Shown here in pieces: positions 56,959 through 64,000 of a DNA stretch of 64,000 nt. A program made the translations under genes and the position numbers. The stretch lies in assembly GCF_947179515.1 (NCBI RefSeq), contig NC_067472.1, positions 173,391,578 to 173,455,577 of the forward strand, given 5' to 3'. The DNA is from Apodemus sylvaticus (lineage: Eukaryota > Chordata > Mammalia > Rodentia > Muridae). Under the pieces are notes generated by a model. It saw only the letters and a list, made by a program, of their open reading frames with translations, did no database searches and was not told the DNA's origin. Position 1 is the first letter of the stretch, and each line of letters begins with the position of its first letter.

Positions 56959-57783
56959 GTGAGTATATGGCAGCTACTTCCAATGGGAAGGGGCAGGTGA
57001 TTGAACAGCGGAAAGGAGTGTGGAGAGTCCTCCCTGCGCCTGGGTGGGAACCAGAGCTAGACTTGGACATCTGTGAGGTTTGTGGTCTTAGCTGCGCCTG
57101 AGCATTGAGGTGACTTCAGAATAGCTTTGCTCTGGGGCTGCATCTGCGCAAGCATTTTGAGCATGGGTTTGTGTGTTGAAACACTCTTGGCAGTTTGGCA
57201 AACGCAGAAATGCCTAGTCTCTACAGTATCTTCTACAATTTTTGCACTTTGTTTTAGCATTTTGATGTAAGATATATTTGGAGTTAATATGAGAAAGTTG
57301 TAAACATCACCTCCACTTTTGGGTAGCTATGCAGTACTGTTTTAGATTCCTCAGAGTTTATCCCATTGTGTAATACACGTCGTAACTTTCCCTTCCTGGA
57401 AGTAGTATGAAAGATGGTATTCTTACAATGCTTACTTGGCATAAGATATAGCTTGTGCAGGATCTCCCCTTCCCAGCTTTTGTCCTTTCTACTTTTCTGG
57501 TCCTTTTCATCCTTTGGGATCTTCCCAGAGGACTGTGTCACGGTTTCAGGTCTCTGGTGTACTTGAGAAACACTTCTGTGGAGGTCCTTGCAGTGTAAAT
57601 CTCCCCTCTGTCTAAGTGGCTACACTTGCAGTCTTCTGCCTCTATTTAAATGGTTCAAAGTGTAACCTGGAGGCTGAACATAAGAGAGACTTAAGGATGA
57701 TGGCAGCTGTGGACTGCAAGGTGTGTTCTAGGCTGGCTCCTCTTTGAGCATTACCCAGTGCTGGATGCATGTTTTTACTAAAG
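56959..57783 (+). other. Presumed first intron, non-repetitive part
   Basis: Follows the donor GTGAGT. No second exon was recognised. The short minus-strand open frames here carry no domain. Confidence 0.45.
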
Positions 57784-57797
57784 AGATATTTGTTTTC

Positions 57798-57960
57798 TTT
57801 TTGTTTTGTTTTGTTTTTTTTCCAAGACAGGGTTTCTCTGTGTAGCCCTGGCTGTCCTGGAATTCACTCTGTAGACCAGGCTGGCCTCAAACTCAGATAT
57901 CTGCCTGCCTCTTCCTCCCAAGTGCTGGGATTAAAGGCATGCACCACCTCCGCCCGTCTG
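57798..57960 (-). mobile_element. B1 SINE
   Basis: Minus-strand B1 with target-site duplication AGATATTTGTTTTC at 57784-57797 and 57961-57974. Confidence 0.95.
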
Positions 57961-57974
57961 AGATATTTGTTTTC

Positions 57975-58420
57975 ATTTTAAAATTGTTTTACTTACTTAC
58001 ATCCCAATTGTCACTATTCCCAGTCTCCTTTTTTTGTTTATTTTTTTTAAAGATTTTACTTATTTTATGTATATGAGTACACTGTAGCTGACTTCAGATA
58101 CACCAGAAGAGGGCATCTGGGATTTGAACTCAGGACATCTGGAAGTACAGTCAGTGCTCTTAAACACTGAGCCACCTCCCCAGTCCAACTCTCCAGTCTC
58201 CTTTCTAAAAGTCTTCACTCCATCCTCCTCTCTTGTGCCTCTGAGATGGTGCTCCCCCATCCCTACCCCACTCCCATCTCAACTCCCTCTGTTCCCATCC
58301 GTCTTCCCTGGGGCATCAAGTCTCTGGAGGACTAGGCTGAACCTTTCTCGGTGAGGATAGACAAGGTAGTCCTCCCCTACTCTTGTGCCAGGGTTCTCAG
58401 ACCAGTCCATGTTCACTTAC
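57975..58420 (-). mobile_element. L1 3' UTR fragment, antisense
   Basis: 'ttacttacatcccaattgtc' through 'tccctggggcatcaagtctc' follow the minus-strand L1 3' UTR pattern also seen at 34230-34390. A B2 is inserted at 58047-58186. Confidence 0.7.
58047..58186 (-). mobile_element. B2 SINE inside the L1 3' UTR
   Basis: Minus-strand B2: 'gagtacactgtagctgactt', 'gctcttaaacactgagccac'. Flanking CAGTCTCCTTT copies (about 58021 and 58194) are its target-site duplication. Confidence 0.9.
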
Positions 58421-58642
58421 AGAGATATTTCTTAATTAATGTTTTCATTGTGTGTAGTGATTTCTCCCTGGGAAGGCATATGAATTCTAGAACAGCTGCA
58501 TCCTCAGCCTTTTAGGAAACAGTTTCTGAGACATGCTATGTTGACTCAGGTTCCCTTGATCCTGATTTTGCTTCCCAGGGAAATGGCCTTGCTTTCCTCT
58601 TTATTAAACTTTCTAAATTCCTATGTTAAGGTGCTGCAGCAC

Positions 58643-58827
58643 AGGCTGGAGAAATGGCTCAGTGGGTAAGTCCACTGACTGCTCTTCCAAACATTCTGAT
58701 GTCTGTTCCCAGCAACCACATGGTGGCTCAGAACCATCTGCAATATGATCTGATGTCCTCTTCTGGTGTGTCTGAAGACAACTACTGTGTACTCATATTC
58801 ATAAATAAATAAATCTTTTTTTAAAAG
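58643..58827 (+). mobile_element. B2 SINE
   Basis: Plus-strand B2: 'aggctggagaaatggctcag', 'tgatgtcctcttctggtgtg' and an AATAAATAAATCTT tail. Flanks GTGCTGCAGCACA and GAGCTGTAGCACA form its imperfect target-site duplication. Confidence 0.95.
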
Positions 58828-58859
58828 GAGCTGTAGCACAATAGCATTTTAAAATGAAC

Positions 58860-58993
58860 AATTTTGCTTCCAGTTCCTGGCAATTATAAATAAGGCTGGT
58901 ATGAACATAGTAGAGCATGCATCCTTGTGATATGGTGGAACACTCTTTGGGTATATGCCCAAGAGTGGTATAACTCGGTCTTGAGATAGAACT
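58860..58993 (-). mobile_element. L1 ORF2 fragment, antisense
   Basis: 'aattataaataaggctggta', 'gggtatatgcccaagagtgg' match the ORF2 C-terminal part of other antisense L1s here. It probably belongs with the L1 resuming at 59438. Confidence 0.75.
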
Positions 58994-59437
58994 ATAAGAC
59001 CCTGACCCTCAGTCAATGGTGCTTACTTCAAGATGTCCCTGGATGAGACACAGAGATGCAGATCTATGCCAAGGTTCATTTTCAGTCACTCTGGGAATCT
59101 ACCTTCAGAAGTCTGCCAAGCAAGGGACCAAAGGCAACCCAGATTCTAATTTAGAAACACCTTTTTTTTTTAGAGGGCAGATTACAGTGACTGTAACTAT
59201 TCACTTGGTGGTGGGTAGTTAGGCTGATCTTTTGGTATATTTGCTGGGCGTATAGGATATCATATAATCCTGGGTGTTTACCTTCTTTACCCTGAGGACC
59301 CTGGTATCTAGAACACCTTGAGGGCAAGGTCACATAGGGTGATTTGCTGCCGACTCTCCTTTTTAGGGAGAGCCTGGCCTTAGGGTCAGTGTTTCACGTT
59401 ACAATACAAATAGCATTAGACCAACCTACCTAGTCAG
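58994..59437. mobile_element. LTR-like insertion within old L1
   Basis: About 440 bp of non-L1 sequence splits the antisense L1. The left part resembles 28740-28820, pointing to a shared repeat family. No clear TG...CA ends or target-site duplication were identified. Confidence 0.4.
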
Positions 59438-59961
59438 AGTAGTTTTGATTTGCATTTCCCTAATGGCTGTGGGTGTTGAACTTGTCTTTTAAGTGTTTGC
59501 CCTCCATTTGAGATTCCTCTGTTTAGAATTGTTTGGATCTGCATAAGATTTTTAATTGAAGTTTTTGTTTGGTTTTTTTTTATTTATTTAAGCATCTAGT
59601 TTCTTGAGGTCTTTATATATTTTGTATATTAGGCCTCTGTCAGTTGTAGAGTTGGCAAAAATCTTTTCTCTTTTCTTAGGTTATCTCTTTGTCCAATTGA
59701 CTGTGGTTATCGCCTCAGAGAAGTTCTTTAGTTTCATGAGGACTCATTTATTAGTTGTTGATATTTGCACCTGCAATATTGGTGTTATATTCAGAAGGTT
59801 GTCTTCCATGGCAGCATATTTAGAGCTGTTCACTACTTCTATCACTTCCAGTGTGTCTGCTTTTACTTTGAGGTCTTTGATCCACTTAGACTTGAGTGAT
59901 GAATATGGGTCTATCTTTATTTTTCTACATGCAGAAATACAGTTTAAGGAACACTATTTTT

Positions 59962-60144
59962 TTTAAAGATTTATTTATTATATTATATGTAAGCAAGTAC
60001 ACTGTAGCTGTCTTCTGACACCAGAAGAGGGCATCCGATCTTTTTATGGATGGTTGTGAGCCCCCATATGGGTGCTGGAATTGGAACTCATGACCTTTGG
60101 AAGAACAGTTGGTGCTCTTAACCGCTGAGCCATCTCTCCAGCCC
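59962..60144 (-). mobile_element. B2 SINE in old L1
   Basis: Minus-strand B2 flanked by AAGGAACACTATTTTTT at 59945-59961 and 60145-60161, a perfect target-site duplication. Confidence 0.95.
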
Positions 60145-60319
60145 CAAGGAACACTATTTTTTGAAGTACTGTCTTTCCATTGTATATTTCTGGATTCCTT
60201 ATCAAAAATCAGGTTTGTGTATGTGGTTGGAAGTATGTCTGGGTCTTCTATTTGATACCTTTGATCAAAGTGTCTCTATCTTTTTTTTTTTTTTTGGTCA
60301 GTACCATTCATTTTTTCTT

Positions 60320-60500
60320 TTTTCTTTTTAAGATTTACTTATTGTTATATGTAAACCATAGCTGTCTTTAGACACACCAGAAGAGGGCGTCATATCTCAT
60401 TACGGATGTTGTGAGCCACCATGTGGTTGCTGAGATTTGAACTCAGGACCTTCAGAAGAGCAGTCAGTTCTCTTAACAGCTGAGCCATCTTACCAGCCCT
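60320..60500 (-). mobile_element. B2 SINE in old L1
   Basis: Minus-strand B2: 'agacacaccagaagagggcg', 'gccaccatgtggttgctgag', 'gctgagccatcttaccagcc'. Confidence 0.93.
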
Positions 60501-60920
60501 ATGCAGTTCTTTTAATGAACAAGATTGTTTTAGCTATTGTGGATATTTTGATATTCTACATGTGGCTGAGAATTGTGCTTTCCAGGTTTGTGAACAATTC
60601 CATTTGAATTTGGAACAGTATTGTGCTGAATGTATGCATTGGTTTTGTTAGGATGACCACTTTTTTCTGTGTTATAATCCTAGTGATCCATGAACATGAG
60701 AGGTCTTTACACATTCTCATAACTTCAATTTCTTTCTTCAAAGACTTGAAGTTTTCATCATTAATACTTTTTCTTGCCTTTTTACATTTGCTCAACATAT
60801 TCTATATTATTTGAGGGTATTTTTAATGGTGTTTCTCCAATTTCTTTTGCAGTCTATATATCATTTTTACATAGTTTTTTTATTTAATCTTCTATCCAGC
60901 CACTTCCCTGAAAATGTTTT

Positions 60921-61098
60921 GTTTTGTTTTGTTTTGTTTGTTTGTTTGTTTGTTTGTTTTTTCGAGACAGGGTTTCTCTGTATAGCCCTGGCTGTCCTGG
61001 AACTCACTCTGTAGACCAGGCTGGCCTCGAACTCAGAAATCCGCCTGCCTCTGCCTTCCACGTGCTGGGATTAAAGGCGTGCACCACCACTGCCCAGC
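60921..61098 (-). mobile_element. B1 SINE in old L1
   Basis: Minus-strand B1 with a GTTT-type tail and target-site duplication CCCTGAAAATGTTTT at 60906-60920 and 61099-61113. Confidence 0.95.
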
Positions 61099-61499
61099 CC
61101 CTGAAAATGTTTTATCAGCTGTAGGAATTTAATCATGGAAAATTTGAGGTCACTTATGTATACTATCAAACCATCTACCTGTTAGGAAACATTGACTTCT
61201 GCCTTTCTGAATTATATCCTGTTGGTTTTTTTCATTTGTCTTCTTGATCTAATTAGAACATCAAATACTATATTGAATAGATACTGAGATATTGGGAAGC
61301 ATTGTCTTGTTATCAATTATAGTGAAATTTGAGTTTCTCTCCATTTCATTTGATAGTTGCTAAAGGCTTGCTATACATTTCCTTTATTACATTTAGATAT
61401 AGCTTTTGTATCACTAATCTTTCCAGGATTTTTATCATCAATTGGTGTTAGATTTTGTTCAAGGGTATTTCAGTATCTAATGAGTTTTTTCTGCCACTT

Positions 61500-61715
61500 T
61501 ATATGGTAGATTACATTTATTTATTTTTTATTTTTATTTATTTATTTATTTATTTATTATTATTATTATTGGTTTTTTGAGACAGGGTTTTTCTGTGTAG
61601 CTCTTGCTGTCCCGGAACTCACTCTGTAGACCAGGCTGGCCTTGAACTCAGAAATCTGCCTGCCTCTGCCTCCAAAGTGCTGGGATTAAAGGCATGCCCC
61701 ACTACTGCCCAGCAA
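61500..61715 (-). mobile_element. B1 SINE in old L1
   Basis: A TTTA/TTA-rich tail (about 61515-61572) leads into a minus-strand B1: 'gagacagggtttttctgtgt', 'aaaggcatgccccactactg'. Confidence 0.93.
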
Positions 61716-63418
61716 CATTTTTTGATTTTTTTTTTTTATGTTGATCCTTCATCACTTGGGTAACGTCTTCACAATCATGGTTAGTCATCTTCTTGATGTG
61801 TTTTTTGATTTAGTTTGTTAGTGTTTTGTTGACTATTTTTGCATTATGTTCATGAGGGAAATTGGTTTGTAATATTCTTTTTTGTCGAATTTTTAACTGT
61901 GTTTAGTATGGAGTTAACTGTGAACTGGGTATTCCTTCTGTTCCCATTTTGTAAAATACTTTTAGCATTAATGGCATTAAGTCTTCTTTGAAAGTCTGAT
62001 TGAATTCTGTACTGAAACCATCCAGCCCTGGGCTTGTAAATTGGGGGTCTTGTAATGATTTCTATATAGGTCTATTTAAATTGTTTATCTGAATCTTTGT
62101 TTAACTTTAGTAAGGGGTAACTGTCTAGAAAATTACTCATGTCTTTTAGAATTTCCAAATTTGGGGGGCACAAGTATTTAAAGTATATCCTTAGCGATTC
62201 TCTGGATTTCTTCAATATCTGTAGTGTCCCCATTTATTTCTGATATTCTTAATCTGCATATTCTTTCTGTTTTAATTAGTTTGAATTAGAGTTGCCTATT
62301 TTGCTAATTTTTCCTCAAAGATTGAACTGTATGTTTCACTGATTGCTGCTGCTGTTGTTTTTGTTGTTGCTGTGTTGTTCTTCCTTTTTGGCTTTGACCC
62401 TCTACTTGATAGTTGCTTGCTATCTACTCCTTTATGCTGTACTTGCTTTTTAGTGTTCTAGAGTTTTCAGGTGCTCTGTTAAGTTGCTAGTAAGACATAT
62501 CTTCCCCATCACTCCTTTTAATGTATGCAATTAGTGCTATGAACTTATCACAATTTTCCTTGTGTCCCATAGATTTGGATATGTTGTATATTCATTTTCG
62601 TTTGATTCTAGAAATGCTTAATTTCTTTAGCACTGTCTCACACATTTTTCTTTCAGTACCAAGTTCTTCAGTTTCCATGAGGTTGTTAGCAATCTGTCCT
62701 TTCTGTAGTTTATGATGTGCAGCTTTAATCCATGGTGGTCTAATAGGATGTAGCAGGGTATTTCAAAGTATCTGTGGAGACTTGCGCTGAGTATGTCATT
62801 AATTTTGAAGAAAGTTCCATGAGTTGCTGAGAAGCAGGTATAATATTTTGTGTTTGGGTGTAATGTGCTGTAAATATCACTTAGGTCCACATGGCTTTTT
62901 AATAATTGTTAGTTTGAGTTCTGTTTAATTTCTATCTACAGGACCAGTACATTGCTGAGAATGAGACATTAAAGTCTCCCAATATAAAGGCATGAGGGTC
63001 AGTGTGTGATTTAAGCTGCAATGGTGTTTCTTTTACAGTGGTAGCTACTCTTATTTTGGGGGCTTAGTTGTGATGAATTGAAATCTTATGTTGGTGAATT
63101 TTTTTTTATTACTGTATAGTGCCCTGTATCTCTTTTGATTAATTTTGGTTTGAATTCTAATTTTTTAGATATTAAAATGGCTACACAAGCATATTTCTTA
63201 GGTCTCTTTGCTTAGAATATCTTTTTCTAACATTTTACCTTGAGGTAATGTCTTCTCTTGATGTTGAACTGAGTTTCTAGTATGCAGTAAAAGGATGCAT
63301 GCTGTTTTACCATCCATACTATTAGTCTGTGTCTTTTAATTGGGGGAATTAAGGCCATTGATACTGAGAAATATCAATAAATAGTGATTACTAATTCTTG
63401 TATTTTGTTGTTGGTGTG

Positions 63419-63420
<2 letters not shown>

Positions 63421-63459
<39 letters not shown>
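63421..63459 (+). repeat. (GT)n microsatellite
   Basis: About 19 GT units next to the following B1. Confidence 0.95.
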
Positions 63460-63462
<3 letters not shown>

Positions 63463-63474
63463 TTGGTTTTCTTT

Positions 63475-63626
63475 CTTTTTTTTTTCCAAGACAGGGTTTC
63501 TCTGTGTAGCCCTGGCTGTCCTGGAACTCACTCAGTAGACCAGGCTGGCCTCGGAACTCAGAAATCCACCTGCCTCTGCCTCCCAGAGTGCTGGGATTAC
63601 AGGCGTGTGCCACCACCGCCTAGCCA
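63475..63626 (-). mobile_element. B1 SINE
   Basis: Minus-strand B1: 'gacagggtttctctgtgtag', 'gattacaggcgtgtgccacc'. ACTTTTGGTTTTCTT occurs on both sides (63459-63473 and 63628-63642), its target-site duplication. Confidence 0.95.
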
Positions 63627-63949
63627 TACTTTTGGTTTTCTTAATAATGTGAGATTACTTATTTCCTGTGTTTTCATGTGTGTAGTTAACCTCTTTGTTT
63701 TGGATTTTTCCTTCTCTCACTTTCTTTAGAACTATATATATAGATGTTGTTTTTATATCTTATTTCTTTCATTTATGGTAATTGAAGTTTTCTAGATTGA
63801 GTAATCAGGGCTGGCTTCGGTGGATTCATAGAATCCAAGCACTTTTGGTTTTGGAATTCTAGACCACAGAGACATAATAAGTTACTTAGTTCTCCTCTTT
63901 CAATTATTCTCTCTTTGTTATTTATGTTTAGTGTTCAGATTATTACATG
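63627..63949 (-). mobile_element. Probable L1 ORF1/ORF2 junction remnant
   Basis: AT-rich sequence continuing the old antisense L1. ORF1 cannot be followed with confidence. Confidence 0.4.
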
Positions 63950-64000
63950 GTCAGGTGGTGGTGGTGGTGGTGGCGGTGGTGGCCGTGGCGGCGGCACACG
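63950..64000 (+). repeat. (GGT)n run and probable start of a plus-strand B1
   Basis: GGT units (about 63955-63984) pass into GGCCGTGGCGGCGGCACACG, which looks like the head of a plus-strand B1 cut by the window edge. Confidence 0.55.

Larger units (their letters stand above)
59438..63470 (-). mobile_element. Old L1, antisense, with many insertions
   Basis: Minus-strand ORF2 from the C-terminal part (59440-59945) through the reverse-transcriptase region (60500-62100) and endonuclease region (62500-63400). Landmarks include 'gttttgatttgcatttccct' and 'actattagtctgtgtctttt'. Divergence from the other L1s is greater than for the copy at 42290-49170, so it is older. It is interrupted by two B2 and two B1 elements; another B1 abuts its end. 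Confidence 0.8.

Overview
This is rodent nuclear DNA, almost certainly mouse or a very close Mus relative. It is AT-rich and intron- and repeat-dominated. It carries B1 and B2 SINEs on both strands, ID/B4-type SINEs, many L1 copies including two long ones with repeated 5' promoter segments, an ERV-K-like provirus, and many simple repeats. I see no bacterial-type operons, no CRISPR array and no convincing tRNA or rRNA gene. I found no previously undescribed multi-gene system.

The host gene content belongs to a KRAB zinc-finger gene (KRAB-ZFP) cluster and has three parts. (1) A plus-strand KRAB-ZFP gene lies at 5731-8832: a 127-bp KRAB-A exon, a 61-bp second KRAB exon, and a finger exon with 23 canonical C2H2 fingers. 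All splice sites and phases match, giving about 863 residues if a start codon comes from an upstream exon outside or unrecognised in this window. A 1-base frameshift ends the ORF; decayed finger sequence continues past the stop and is interrupted by the provirus. (2) An orphan 127-bp KRAB-A exon with an open frame lies on the minus strand at 17324-17450, with no recognisable KRAB-B or finger exon downstream. (3) A probable promoter and first exon of another KRAB-ZFP gene lie at about 56740-56958 on the plus strand. The ATG sits directly against a splice donor and the rest of the gene would lie beyond the right edge.

Layout. 1-3400: sparse unique DNA with old SINE and L1 scraps. 3390-4860: antisense L1. 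4930-5400: a spaced direct repeat. 5731-9117: the KRAB-ZFP gene and its decayed tail. 9118-12032: sense-oriented ERV-K-like provirus with two diverged LTRs. 12780-14035: old SINEs and a GA repeat. 14045-15512: antisense L1. 15505-17145: LTR-like sequence, a 160-bp three-copy tandem repeat and a GC-rich repeat pair. 17324-17450: orphan KRAB exon. 17850-24365: near full-length dead sense L1 with a B1 and a candidate solo LTR inside. 24365-31860: mostly unassigned DNA with SINEs and microsatellites. 31860-38800: antisense L1s, including a three-level nested insertion. 38985-42210: SINEs, a compound microsatellite and an AT-rich palindromic array. 42290-49170: near full-length dead antisense L1 with three B1 insertions. 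49200-56740: SINEs, an L1 piece and old repeats. 56740-56958: KRAB-ZFP promoter and exon 1. 56960-64000: its presumed first intron, filled by an old antisense L1 loaded with B1, B2 and LTR-like insertions.

KRAB-ZFPs typically bind DNA through their fingers and recruit TRIM28 through KRAB to silence retroelements. That makes the mix of KRAB-ZFP exons and retroelements here typical for such a locus, but nothing in the sequence shows which element, if any, this protein targets. Repeat family names below rest on recognition by eye, not on a database search.
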